From positions 268,040 through 332,039 of the forward strand of contig CAVYWS010000003.1 in the NCBI GenBank assembly GCA_963772265.1: DNA of 64,000 bases. The letters are read 5' to 3'. The notes beneath the pieces are model-generated. The model was not told the DNA's origin. It made no database searches and saw only the letters and a list, made by a program, of their open reading frames with translations. Positions 54,041 through 64,000 of this stretch are shown here, piece by piece. Every line of letters begins with the position of its first letter. Position 1 is the first letter of the stretch. This DNA is from Mayfieldus sp963772265 (lineage in GTDB: Bacteria; Actinomycetota; Thermoleophilia; Solirubrobacterales; 70-9). Made by a program: the position numbers and the translations under genes.

Positions 54041-55245
54041 ATGGATCTAGGCAACCTCAATTCTAATGGTCGGTCGATGAGCCTGATGTGGATCATTGCG
54101 GCAGGGCTGGCGATCATTCTGGGCGGGCTGCTGATTGCCTCGTTCACCCCAGCGATCTTCCCGACGCAGGGATCGACGCAGGCGCAGCAGGTCGATAACC
54201 TGTTCCGCTTCATGCTGGCGATCGGCGGGTCGATTTTTCTGCTGGTCAACGGCGTGCTGCTGTATTCGGTCATCCGCTTCCGCGCCCGCAAGGGCGATAA
54301 CAGCGACGGTCCGCCGATTCACGGCAACACGACCCTTGAATTCACCTGGACGGTCATCCCGGCGGTCATCGTCGCTGGTCCTCACGATCTACAGCTTCCA
54401 GGTCTGGACAGTCGATCCGCGAGCCGCAGCCCAACGAGCAGACGGTCAACGTCGTCGGGCAGCGCTTCGCCTGGTCGTTCAACTACGACATTCACGGCCA
54501 GACACACCTGCCGGAAGGCGTGACCCTCGATCAGCTTCCGGCAGATACGCAGGCGGCGCTCAGCCGACGGCAAGACGATGAGCTTCAGTTCGCCGCAGCT
54601 TCATACCTGGGTCGGGCAGCCGGTACATGTGCTCCTCAATACCGCAGGACGTGAACCACTCCTTCTGGATTCCGGGGATGCGCATCAAGCAGGACTTGCT
54701 GCCGGGTCGCCAGACCGACGTGCGCTTCACGCCGATTGAAGCGGGCGTCTACCGCATCGCCTGCGCCGAACTGTGCGGCCCCGGTCATGGCAACATGGCG
54801 GGTACGGTCGGCGCGAACGGCGACGCTGCAAGGCGCATGGCTGATCGTCCACCCCGACGAGCAGACGTATCTGCGCGAGTTCTACGATCCGCGAAGCGCA
54901 TGAGCGTCCTGTTCCCGCCCGCCGACCCGGCGGAACTGGGTCAGCAGATTCTGACGAGCGGCAAGTACCCGTGCGCGACCTGCCATACGCTGACGTCGCT
55001 CGGCTGGACGGGCAATATCGGCCCGCACCTGGACGGCATCGGCACGCGCGCGGCAACCCGCATCGCCGGGCATGGATGGCTGCGGCCTACATTCACGACT
55101 CGGTGCGCAACCCGACTCACTACATCGTGCCTGGCTTCAGCCCGCTGATGCCGCAGTTCAACGATCAGCCGGATCATGCCGAACTACATGCCGGACAGCG
55201 ATCTGGACGCGATTGCCGCGTTCCTGCTCACGCAGAAGCAAAGTA
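54041..55245 (+). CDS. ctaC: Cytochrome c oxidase subunit II with fused cytochrome c (caa3 type), frameshifted
   Basis: Two helices (LMWIIAAGLAIILGGLLIAS; FMLAIGGSIFLLVNGVLLYS), then the cupredoxin domain with WSFNYDIHGQTHLPEGVTLD, DVNHSFWIPGMRIKQDLLPG and the CuA site CAELCGPGHGNM. A C-terminal cytochrome c domain has CATCH (PCATCHTLTSLGW) and a late methionine region (GFSPLMPQFN). It accepts electrons from soluble carriers and passes them to subunit I. Breaks near 54373, 54420, 54563, 54832, 54892, 55060, 55180 and 55240; the stop is inferred near 55245. Confidence 0.9.
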
Positions 55246-55320
55246 ACTCATCTCTGGCGTGGAGCGAGGCGCTCCATTTATCGCACGTCTATAGAGAGCT
55301 TTTTACGGGAGAATCTTCGG

Positions 55321-57029
55321 ATGGCAACGATCACAAGACCTCTGCCGGGAGCGCCGGTAGAAGTGGAACGCCCACGCTGGAGCAGTTACCTGCGCTGGAG
55401 CGTCGATCACAAGGTCATCGGCATTCAGTACATGGTGACGGCGTTCTTCTTCTTCATCGTCGGCGGCGCGCTGGCGATGGTGTTCCGCGCCGAACTGCTC
55501 ACGCCGCAGCTGGACGTGGTGCAGACCGGGCAGCAGTACAACCAGCTCTTCACGTATGCACGCGACGATCATGATCTTCCTGTTCATCATCCCGTTCTTC
55601 GCGGGCGTGGGCAATTACCTCGTGCCGCTGATGCTGGGCGCGAAAGACATGGCGTTCCCCTGGCTGAACGCCTTCGCCTTCTGGCTGATCCCCCCGGCGG
55701 GCATTTTCCTGCTGCTCGGCTAGTTCGCCGGGCAGGCGGAAGCCGGCTGGACGAGCTATCCGCCGCTGAGTACGCTCTTTAGCGGCGACGGGCAAACCAT
55801 GTGGGCGATCTCGCTGCACCTGCTCGGTATCTCGTCGATTCTGGGCGCGATCAACTTCATCGTCACGATCAAGAACATGCGCCCCGAAGGCATGGGCTAC
55901 TTCCAGATGCCGCTGTTCGTGCTGGGCGATCCTGGCGACCGCGATCATCGACGTGCTGGCGACGCCCTTCCTGGCGGGCGCGCTGACCCTGCTGATCCTC
56001 GACCGGGTGGCGGGAACGGCGTTCTTCAACCCGGCGCAGGGCGGTGACGTGCTGCTCTGGCAGAACGTCTTCTGGTTCTACAGCCATCCCGCCGTGTATA
56101 TCATGGTGCTGCCGGGCTTCGGCATCCTCTCGGAAGTGCTGTTCGATCCACTCGCGCAAGCCGATCTTCGGCTACCGCGCGATTGCGCTCTCCAGTATGG
56201 CGATTGCGCTGGTCGGCTTCACGGTCTGGGGACATCACATGTTCACCTCGCTGACGCCGGAACTGCGCATCCCGTTCATGATCACCTCGATGATCATCGC
56301 CGTGCCGACGGGCATCAAAATCTTTAGCTGGCTGGGCACGATCTGGGGCGGCAAGATTCACTTCCGCGCCGCGATGCTGTTCGCGCTCGGCTTCCTGTCG
56401 ATGTTCGTGATCGGCGGGATCAACGGCGTCATGCTGGCCTCGATCCCGTTCGACATCGACGTAACCGACACCTACTTCGTCGTCAGCCATCTGCACTTCG
56501 TGCTGTTTGGCGGCTCGGTCTTCGCCATCTACGCCGGGATTTACCACTGGTTCCCGAAGATCACCGGGCGGATGCTCAACGAGCGGCTCGGCAAGATCCA
56601 CTTCTTCATCACCTACATCGTCGTTCTTCTTCACCTTCTTCCCGATGAACTTCCTCGGCATTGAGGGGATGCCGCGCCGCGTGGCGGTTTACGCGCCGGA
56701 ATACCAGGGCTTGAACGTCCTGATCAGCATTTCGGCGTTCGTGCTGGGCGTCTCGACGTTCATCCTGCTCCCAACGTCTTCTAGAGCCTGCGCAACGGCC
56801 AGCGCGCGGGCGCGAACCCCTGGCGCGCGCTGACGCTGGAATGGGCGACGACTTCGCCGCCGCCGGCGCACAACTTCATCGGCGACCCGGTGCCGTTCAA
56901 GAATCCCTATGGCTATGGCACGCAGGCCGCTTACGCCTACCTGACGCGATTGACCAGCAGTACGGCGCGCCGGAAGCACCGCCGCCCACGCGCGAACTGA
57001 CGCCCGAAAGCGCGCGCGCGGGCGATTAA
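55321..57029 (+). CDS. ctaD: Cytochrome c oxidase subunit I, frameshifted, two in-frame TAG codons
   Basis: About 569 residues. Low-spin heme ligand in FTMHATIMIFLF (split by an indel near 55555), NYLVPLMLGAKDMAFPWLNA, CuB/Tyr motif FWFYSHPAVYIMVLPGFGIL, CuB histidines VWGHHMFTSLTPELR, and heme ligands FVVSHLHFVLFGGSVFAIYA. TAG stands at 55721-55723 (LLLG-TAG-FAG) and 56782-56784 (LPNVF-TAG-SLRNG), both at places where tryptophan is common. Other breaks near 55930, 56153, 56625, 56770 and 56945. All proton-pumping oxidase ligands are present, so the gene is likely functional in the organism. Confidence 0.9.
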
Positions 57030-57177
57030 TCAACGCGGTAGGTTCAATCCGTCAGGGGCAGACCTAACCGCGCCCTCTGCACGCTGTTGAATGGGCGCAG
57101 CGAAGCGATCAGGCTGCGCGCCAGACAGATGTTTCTCGAGACGAAATGAGGTTCACGGTTTAACGGTATACATCATG

Positions 57178-57760
57178 CAGCACGACTTACTGGAACAACG
57201 CGAACTTTCGCGCGAAGAACTGCAAGACCTGCGCAATAAGCGCACGGGCGTGACCGTCTTCCAGCTTTCCTGGATTATGGTGTTTGTCTGTCTGATCGTC
57301 GTCAACCTGCAACTGCGCGGCGATTTCGCCTCGTGGCCGCCGCCGGCGTCGAGGCGCTCGACCCGGTGCTGCCGACGCTGGCGACGTTCGGGCTGCTGGT
57401 CAGCGCGGTGCTGGCGCGCGGCGGGCTGCGGGCGATTCAGGATGACCAGCGCGGCTCGTTCCAGGCGCAGTGGCGGATCGCGATTGGGCTGGGCGTGGTC
57501 TTCGTCGCTGATCATGGCTTCGAGTGGCTGATCGTGCCTTTCAGCGGGCAGTACAGCACGCGTTTTCCGCGTGATGATCGCCTATCATGCCGTTCACGCG
57601 CTGGTCATCGGCTACATCATGATCCGCGTCTATCGCAACGCCGCCGCCTACGATCCGGTGCATAACTGGGCGGTGGAAGCGTCGGCAAAATTGTGGTATT
57701 TTGTAGTCGTTGCCTGGATTTGTTTTACGCGGTGCTGTACTTATCTAAGTTGAAAGTGAA
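57178..57760 (+). CDS. Subunit-III-like membrane protein of the oxidase operon, frameshifted
   Basis: About 190 residues with five helices: MQHDLLEQRELSREELQDLR, TVFQLSWIMVFVCLIVVNLQ, ATFGLLVSAVLARGGLRAIQ, MMIAYHAVHALVIGYIMIRV, and VEASAKLWYFVVVAWI. The late YHAVH and WYFVVVAW resemble the last helices of subunit III. The operon also has a canonical subunit III further on, so this is an additional, related subunit. The end is blurred by an indel near 57715. Confidence 0.65.
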
Positions 57761-57825
57761 AAGTCGTGATCGGGTGAGCCTCGATTATTTTCACTTTGAA
57801 CTGCCGGCAAGGGAGAGGGAGTCTA

Positions 57826-58946
57826 TGCAACCAGGGTTAAGTCGCGCCATACCGATGGCGATCCTCGGCTTTATGTTCGGCGCGCTGATCGTCATCATCT
57901 TACGCGGCTTACAGGGCTTGACCATCTGGGCAGCCGGGCCGGGACTGGTCCTGGCGGCGTTCACATGGCGGGTTTCTTCGTCTGGGGCATGGGCGCGTTC
58001 AACCCGAAGCTGAGCGTTCACGGGACGAAGCTCGAAGAAGCCGTCCACGAAGAACTCGAAGCCGAAGCCGCGAACCGCGCTGCACTCCTGCTCGGCTCGA
58101 CCTGGCAGATTGCCACCATCACTGCTGATCTGTCGTGGTCATTCTGCGGCTTTGCGCTGCTGCCGGGCGGCTTTGGCGCTGACGCAGACGATCGTCCCCG
58201 GCGCATCGACCGCGATGGTCGGCTATACCGATGTGCCGCTGCCGTTTGGCGGCCCGACGATCAGGTCAGCACGCTGGTGATCTTCGTGGTGTTTGTATCT
58301 GGGCGCTTCCTTTCGCTGGTCGCGGCCGCCGCGAGTGCTCGCGTTCATCTTCACCTCTCTGTCGCGCGGCCTGACCGAAGTGCAAGACGGCTGGCGCTGG
58401 CGGCGGTACGCTCGCGCTGCCCGCGCCGGACGAACCGCGAAAAGCCTCAGCGCAGCGTCCGCGACGCAGTACACCATTTTCGTGGCATGGTGCTGGTCTC
58501 CTTTCTGGTGCTGTTCTACGTCGTTATCGGCTTGATCCTCCCGGTCATTTTCGCCGAATTTACACCTGCCTATCCTGAGCTGGATGCTTTGACACGCCGA
58601 CGCAGGTCACGCTGATCGCGCTGGTCTGCCGCGTTCTGTCATCACCTGGGCTGCGTCTCGGTCGGGATCGTTTCCTCTGCGGCGATGCCGTTCATCCTGA
58701 TCTTCGTGATCCTGTACTATTTCTTTTACATCGTCGCCATCGGCTTGATCCTGCCGAAGCCTGATTTGCCGGTGCTGTCGCTGTTTCTGACGAACCCGCA
58801 GCAGCTGTGGCTGCTGCTGTCGGCTGGTGAACGCGCTGATTTTCACGCTGCTGATTCTGCGTCCGATGGGCGTCCTGCATACCATCGGCCGTTTCGCGCG
58901 CTGGCTCGCGCACGTTCTGCGCAGTGTCCCGAAATTCCTCCAATAA
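57826..58946 (+). CDS. Polytopic membrane protein within the oxidase operon, frameshifted
   Basis: Unrecognised. About 370 residues over seven or more helices, read in several frames: AIPMAILGFMFGALIVIILR, KLEEAVHEELEAEAANRAAL (acidic cytosolic loop), LVIFVVFVYLGAFLSLVAAA, FLVLFYVVIGLILPVIFAEF, ILIFVILYYFFYIVAIGLIL, and ending RFARWLAHVLRSVPKFLQ. ATG 57826 (MQPGLSRAIPM) follows GGGAGAGGGAG. Its position between subunits I and III suggests an oxidase assembly or accessory subunit; inference only. Confidence 0.6.
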
Positions 58947-58958
58947 CGGGAAACGCTT

Positions 58959-59580
58959 ATGACTGATATGAGTATTGAACACGCGCCAGTGACACACGCC
59001 CACGCGCCGACCCGAAAGCGGAAGCGCGCCACATCGACAATCTGAAATTTGCGATGTGGCTGTACCTCGCTTCGGAAGTGGTGATCTTCACCGCGCTGAT
59101 CGCGGTCTTCGTGGTCTTCCGCGTCAACAACCCGGAGCGCGTCGAGGAAGTCCATAAAGCGTCGGGCCTGTGCTGGTCGGCCTGAACACCTTCCTGCTGC
59201 TGACCAGCAGTTGGACGATGGTCATGGGGCTTGCGCGCCATTCAGAGGAACGACAGCAAGGGCTGGTGCGCTGGATCAGCGCGACGGCGATCCTCGGCAC
59301 GCTGTTCGTGTGCTTCCAATACGTCGAATACACGACGCTTTCCGACGAAGGCATCACGCTCTACAGCGACGCCTTCGGGATGCGCTTCTACGCGCCGACC
59401 GCGTTTCACGGCGCGCACGTCGATCGCGGGCGTGCTGTGGGCGCTCTACGTCGATCATGGGCGCGCGGCAGCGGCAAATACAGCAACAATCAGTACCTCG
59501 GCGTCGAGATTTTCGGCCTGTTCTGGCACTTCGTCGACGTGGTGTGGATCGTCCTGTTTACCGTGATTTATCTGATCTAG
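58959..59580 (+). CDS. ctaE: Cytochrome c oxidase subunit III, frameshifted
   Basis: About 207 residues. KFAMWLYLASEVVIFTALIA (typical subunit III start), LLTSSWTMVMGLARHSEERQ, FQYVEYTTLSDEGITLYSDA, TAFHGAHV (the F-H-G-x-H-V signature), and VEIFGLFWHFVDVVWIVLFT. Breaks near 59012, 59167 and 59425-59450. ATG 58959. It is followed after 11 bases by subunit IV. Confidence 0.92.
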
Positions 59581-59591
59581 AGGGGCAGAAG

Positions 59592-59992
59592 ATGGCAGAC
59601 GAACCGACAACCCCGGTTGAGGCGGTTGAAGCGACCGCCTCGCAGCGGCAGACGGAACGATCAGGCGTCTGGTCGGCACAGCGATCTGCCGCACCCTGTC
59701 GGCGCGACGACGGTGATCCGGGGCTACACCATTCCGCTGCCGCTCTACACGGTCATCTACTTCATCTGGCGCGATCACGATCCTCGAAGTGCTGGTCTCC
59801 AGCCTGCCGCACGGCTTCCTGACGCACATCCTCCTGATCGCCTTCTCGGCGACCAAAGCGATCCTGGTGGTGCTGTTCTACATGCACCTGCGCGAAGACA
59901 GCCGCATGTTCGCCTTCGCGCTGATCCTGCCGCTGTTCATCGCGCTGGTGTCGGCGCTGTTCCTGCTCACCGTGCCGCCGACGGGCTACTGA
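59592..59992 (+). CDS. ctaF: Cytochrome c oxidase subunit IV (prokaryotic type), frameshifted
   Basis: About 133 residues: polar N-terminus MADEPTTPVEAVEATASQRQ, then three helices (TIPLPLYTVIYFIW; HGFLTHILLIAFSATKAILV; FALILPLFIALVSALFLL) and the family feature VVLFYMHLREDSRM. Breaks near 59680 and 59778. It closes the operon at 59992. Confidence 0.88.
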
Positions 59993-60153
59993 TCACGCCG
60001 GTTTCTGACGGTCTTCGTAGGCGCGGTACGCTTGCGCAGCAAGTCCCAGACCTGCCCTTATTCGTATGCGTCTGTCCATTACTCTGGCGTAAACCGCCCG
60101 CGCAGGCTATCATCTCCGCACTTGCGGGAATGGGATGGAAATTGCGCATCGAC

Positions 60154-60890
60154 ATGACCGGTCAGGTCGCCGTCGTCACCGGGGCGGCGCATCGCGTCGG
60201 CAGGGCTATTGCGCTGGAACTGGCGCGAGCGGGCGTTCACGTCCTCGTGCATTATTTCCACTCGCCCGAAGACGTCGTCAAGGAGACGCTGCGCGACATC
60301 AAGTCGTACGGGGTCGATGCCTTCCCGGTTCGCGCCGACCTGAGCGCGCCGGAAGGGGTCGAAGCCGTCTTCGCCGCCGTGCGCGAGCATTTCGGTCGGC
60401 TCGACATCCTCGTCAACAGCGCCTCGAACTTCCAGCGCCGCCAACTGCTCGACGTGACGCTCGACGAGTGGAACGAGACGATCGCGCATCAACCTGACCG
60501 CGCCCTTCCTCTGCACGCAGCACGCCATCCGCCTGATGCGCGAGAAACGACCGCCGGGCGGCGTGATCGTCAACATCTGCGACCGGGGCGCGCTCGAACC
60601 CTGGGTCGATTACGCCCATCACGGCATCAGCAAGGCGGGGCTGCTGGCGCTGACCAAAGTCACCGCCGCCGGCTATGCGCCCGACATCCGCGCCAACGCC
60701 GTGATCCCCGGTCTGGTGCTCAAGCCGGAGGGCATGGACGAAGCGCGCTGGCAGCAGGCCGCGCGCGACGACCCCGCTGGCGCGCCCCGGCACAGCCGAG
60801 GACGTGGCGCGGGCGGTCGTCTATCTGGCGAGCGAGGATTTTCTGACCGGCGCGGTGCTGCACGTCGACGGCGGCGCGAGCGTGGTGTGA
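60154..60890 (+). CDS. Short-chain dehydrogenase/reductase (FabG/pteridine-reductase-like), frameshifted
   Basis: About 245 residues. VAVVTGAAHRVGRAIALELA (TGxxxRxG, the arginine variant seen in pteridine reductases and some FabG-like enzymes), ILVNSASNFQRRQLLD, YAHHGISKAGLLALTKVTAA (Y-x-x-x-K as HHGISK with Y upstream), and AVLHVDGGASVV. Breaks near 60487 and 60780. ATG 60154. Substrate unknown. Confidence 0.85.
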
Positions 60891-61263
60891 GGTCAGTTGG
60901 ATGATGGCTGTTAGCGATCGCGGCTGCCAGCGTGCGTCTGTCGGGGCGCGCTTGCAGCGCGCTCATCGATTGTGCGCTCATTCCCATCCCCGGAATGCTC
61001 GGACTGGCAATTACCGTCGCGGCGTCGTCCGCTGCGTCGGCAGCTTAGCCGACGATACACCGCTGCAAGCTGTTCGGGCTGCCTGGAACGCCCGGCGGTC
61101 ATGCGCGCGCCTGCGCCCCGCGAGTGAGATGTGCGGCGCAGACATCGCCTTGACGGAAGCCAACGCTACCTAGTCTACTCGACAGCCATCACTTCGCCTA
61201 ACACTTCCGAAATTCTGACCGAATCGACTAGCCGATCCGGTTAAAGAATGATTAAATCCTCGC
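60891..61263. other. Intergenic region without recognisable gene
   Basis: About 370 bases. Short open frames exist on both strands but none has a recognisable family, ribosome site or codon bias. GGTTAAAGAATGATTAAAT at about 61238-61256 faintly resembles one arm of the ArsR-type operator but lacks the second arm. Confidence 0.5.
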
Positions 61264-61744
61264 ATGGACATTCGTCCCATGCTGCCGGAGGACATTCCGG
61301 CGATTTCCCACTGGATGGCCGACATGCCGCTCTGGCAGTCGTTACGGCGTCACGCAGCAGGCGCCAGCGCGCAGTTCGCCGGGGCGCTCCAGCGCGGCGA
61401 TCTGCTGCTGGTGGCGGGCGAGCGCGACTGTGCGGCTTCGCCTGGTGTCGTGCCGCGGCGGCGCGTTCGGGCGCAGCGACTATCTGCGGCTGATCGGCGT
61501 GCGCGCCGACTGCGCCGGGCAGGGGATCGGCGCGGCGCTGCTGAGCGAAGTCGAGGCGCGCGCGACCAGCCGCGACCTGCTGCTGCTCGTCTCGGATTTC
61601 AACGAGGGCGCGCAGCGCTTCTACCGCCGCATGGGCTACGAGCAGATCGGGGCAATTCCCGGTTACGTCCTGCCGGACGTGACCGAGTTGATCTTTCGCA
61701 AACGGCTGCGATTGGATGAATGGTTAGATTGGAGAAAGAAATGA
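61264..61744 (+). CDS. GNAT-family acetyltransferase, frameshifted
   Basis: About 159 residues: MDIRPMLPEDIPAISHWMAD, GALQRGDLLLVAGERDCAA, then after breaks near 61345 and 61437 LIGVRADCAGQGIGAALLSE (acetyl-CoA loop), DFNEGAQRFYRRMGYEQIGA. Its TGA overlaps the ATG of the following binding-protein gene (ATGA), so the two are probably co-translated. Substrate unknown. Confidence 0.85.
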
Positions 61745-63266
61745 AAAAATTAGTCCGTATTTTGTTTTTGATCGCGGCGATTGATGCTGGTCGCGCTGCC
61801 GACGCTGGCGCAGGATAACAGCAACATCCTGATCATGGCGCGGGCGACGGACGCGACCGGTCTCGACCCGCACACGCAGACGGCGTTCGCCTCGTTCCGC
61901 CTGCTCGAACTGATTTACGAGCCGCTGGTCGAACTCGACGCCGACCTGAACCTCGTCCCGGCGCTGGCGGAAAGCTGGGAGTTCTCCGACGACGGGCTGA
62001 CGCTCACCTTCCATCTGCGCCAGGGCGTCAAGTTCCAGACGGCTCGGACTTCACCTCCGCGGACGTGATCGCCAGCTTCAACCGCATCCTCGACGAAGCG
62101 ACCGGCGCGGCGGCGCGCGCCAACTACACCAGCATCGCCTCGATGGACGCGCCGGACGATTACACGGTCGTCTTCAACCTGTCGCAGCCCGACGTGCCGC
62201 TGCTGGCGGCGATGGCGTCGATCAACGCCGCGATTGTGCCGTCGGAAATGGCGGAGAGCGGCGATTTCTCGTCCACCGCCGTCGGCACGGGTCCCTTCAT
62301 GCTCGAAAGCTGGACGCCGGATCAGATGACCGACACTGACCGCCAACCCCGATTGGTGGGGCGGCGAGCCCGGACGTCGATGGCATCGAAATCCGCATCA
62401 TCCCCGACGAAACCTCGATCCTCGCCGCGCTGCGCGCCGGGACGATTGACTTCGCCCAACTGAACGACCCGACTGGTCGCGACGCTGCTCAACGACGACC
62501 CGACCATTCAGCTCAACAAGGTCAGTTCGCTGTCCTATCACGTCCTGCAACTGAACGCCGCCCACCCGCCGCTGGACAAGCTGGAAGTGCGGCAGGCGAT
62601 TTCCTGCGCGATTGACCGCCAGGAAGTGCTGGATACCGCCTCGCTCGGCGAAGGCACGGTCACCGGACCGCTGACCATCCCGGCGTACCGCGTGCCGACC
62701 GATCAATTGTTCTGCTACACCAAAGACCTCGACAAAGCCACGCAGTTGATGGCGCAGGCGGGCATGAGCGACGGCTTCACCCTCAACGATGATCGCCGCG
62801 ACCGGCGAGCCGCCGACCGCGCTATCGGAAGCGCAGAACATTCAGGCGCAGCTTGCCGACATCAGCATCACCGTCGAGATTGAGTCGATGGAACTGAGCG
62901 TCTACGTCGACCGCTGGCTGGCGGGCGACTTCGACGCGGCGGTCGCGCTCAACGGCGGTCGCCCCGACCCGTACACGATGTACGTGCGCTACTGGACTAA
63001 AGCCGGCAACCTGCAAAACGTCGCCGGGTACATCGACGACACGCTCGACAGCCTGATGCAGCAGGGGCGCGTCGAGACCGACCCGGCGAAGCGCGCTGGA
63101 CATCTTCACCGAGTTCCAGAAGCACATCACCGAAGACTCGCCCTGGATCTGGCTCTACAACGGCTACGACTACACCGCGCAGCAGCCCTACGTCAGCGGC
63201 TTCGTGCCGAACCCGACCGACTCGCTGCTGACGCTGGCGCAGGTCACGATCGACCGCCCGGCGTAA
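61741..63266 (+). CDS. ABC transporter substrate-binding protein, family 5, canonical order, frameshifted
   Basis: About 508 residues. Signal peptide (MKKLVRILFLIAA, then LVALPTLAQD), TDATGLDPHTQTAFASFRLL, VPALAESWEFSDDGLTLTFH (about residue 73), TAVGTGPFMLESWTPDQ (about 182), KLEVRQAISCAIDRQEVLDT (about 279), and a C-terminus ending LAQVTIDRPA. It has the normal family order and so serves as an internal reference for the permuted protein at 33905. Breaks near 61783, 62040, 62340, 62360, 62470, 62800 and 63098. Confidence 0.9.
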
Positions 63267-63314
63267 GTAATATATTTGCACCTCATAGCCCCACGCCTCC
63301 GGCTACAAAATGCG

Positions 63315-63350
63315 AGTCTGCTAAAGCAGACTGCCTCTCGTCGCCTTCAG
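63315..63350. repeat. Two adjacent intergenic hairpins
   Basis: AGTCTGCT, AA, AGCAGACT (perfect 8-bp stem) followed by CGCC, TTCA, GGCG. They lie between the binding-protein and permease genes, where hairpins often reduce distal expression. Confidence 0.65.
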
Positions 63351-63413
63351 GCGGGCATGAAGGGTACTTGCACGCCTCCCAGCGTCGGGCGGTTGCGGGG
63401 GATTCTGACTGTC

Positions 63414-64000
63414 ATGCTCCGCTACCTGACCCAACGCGCGATTGCCTTCATCCCGACGCTGCTCGGCGTCTCGATCCTGATCTTCGCGGCGATCCGCCTC
63501 GTGCCCGGCGACGCCATCACCGCCATGCTCGGCACCGAAGCCGGGATGCTGACCGAGACGCAGCGCGCATCGCTGGAAGCCTATTTCGGGCTGGATAAGC
63601 CGCCGTCGAGCAGTATTTCAACTGGCTCGGCGGCGTGCTGCACGGCGATCTCGGCTTGTCGATGCGCTATCGGTCAGCCCGTGCTCGACCTGATCCTCCG
63701 CGCTTCCCGGTCACGCTGCAACTGGCGATCATGGCGCTGATCATCGCGCTGGTGGTCGGCATCCCGCTGGGGATTCTCTCGGCGATCAGCCGCAATTCGC
63801 TGCATCGACCTGTTCGCGCGGCTGTTCGCGCTGCTCGGCTTGGCGATGCCGAATTTTCTGCTCGGCACGCTGATCATCTTCGTGCTGTCGGTCTACTTCC
63901 GCTATCTGCCCAATTCCGGCGATTACACGCCGATGTGGGACAATCCCGGGCTGAACTTCCAGCAGATGATCTTCCCGAAATATTAGGCTTCGCCTTCGGC
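63414..64000 (+). CDS. ABC transporter permease, DppB/OppB family, runs off right edge, frameshifted
   Basis: MLRYLTQRAIAFIPTLLGVS and AAIRLVPGDAITAMLGTEAG form the DppB N-terminus; YFNWLGGVLHGDLGLSMRYG (after a break near 63605), LQLAIMALIIALVVGIPLGI and AMPNFLLGTLIIFVLSVYFR follow. It belongs to the operon of the preceding binding protein. The sequence ends before the EAA loop. A late TAG (about 63984) is out of frame with the expected GFAFG and reflects another indel. Confidence 0.88.

Noticed and set aside
60901..61173. 90-codon plus-strand frame between SDR and GNAT genes
   Set aside because: No homology recognised, atypical composition, no ribosome site.

Overview
The window is two unrelated pieces of DNA joined inside a gene at about 30,335. 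The left piece (1 to about 30,335) has very high GC. It carries a ribosomal-protein/secE/nusG operon, rpoD, pgsA, a FolE2/MptA-type GTP cyclohydrolase, family-5 uracil-DNA glycosylase, an MMPL transporter and holB-tmk-topA. This combination suggests an actinobacterium, probably class Thermoleophilia; that placement is inference from gene content, not a computed phylogeny. The right piece (about 30,335 to 64,000) has lower and more variable GC, other promoters and intergenic repeats. It carries family-5 peptide-type ABC transporters, a caa3-type cytochrome oxidase operon, a UPF0173 hydrolase and a HEAT/TIR protein, which suggests Chloroflexota (Anaerolineae-like). Frameshifts are rare on the left up to about 28.9 kb and several per gene beyond it, so most of the right half looks like uncorrected long-read sequence. 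I annotate those genes as frameshifted CDS, not as biological pseudogenes.

Left piece: rpmG-secE-nusG-rplK-rplA run leftward from a sigma-70-like promoter through a hairpin/T-run leader. An IS481-family element sits exactly at the rplA end and separates it from the rplJ leader and rplJ. After a gene-free stretch come an acyl-CoA dehydrogenase, a GGDEF/HD-GYP c-di-GMP protein, a MerR/MFS drug-efflux pair with a dyad operator, tRNA-Thr(GGT), and a divergent MerR/membrane-protein pair sharing a 9-8-9 palindrome. Next is a PD-(D/E)XK nuclease frame with a canonical LexA (SOS) box that reads straight through tRNA-Tyr into an AbrB-like segment. Then follow rpoD, folE2, pgsA, an MMPL transporter, a uracil-DNA glycosylase, a thioesterase, tRNA-Thr(CGT), DoxX, SRPBCC, an OmpR/histidine-kinase pair, GT2/DUF2304, holB, tmk and a 5'-truncated topA.

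Right piece: a nucleotidyltransferase 5' fragment is fused to topA at the junction. Then come an amine oxidase, two tandem GNAT paralogues, a methyltransferase remnant, and a peptide-type ABC operon (binding protein plus two permeases). The binding protein appears circularly permuted. Further on are a DUF4230 protein, SbcD, SDR and GNAT enzymes, a CysQ-like phosphatase, a methyltransferase, a 430-bp repeat-rich non-coding region with origin-like features, and a GAF histidine kinase. These are followed by a small ArsR/SRPBCC/ABM regulon with two copies of one operator, a patatin, a SGNH hydrolase, a PA14/SH3 protein, a HEAT/TIR protein followed by a 31-residue membrane peptide, and the caa3 oxidase operon. 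The right end holds an SDR, a GNAT and a second, canonical ABC peptide transporter that runs off the edge.

Most notable: the chimeric junction, the permuted binding protein, the SOS-box nuclease/tRNA-Tyr/AbrB read-through locus, the repeat region at 44.1-44.56 kb, the TIR locus and the two-site ArsR regulon. No rRNA genes, CRISPR arrays or complete prophage were seen.
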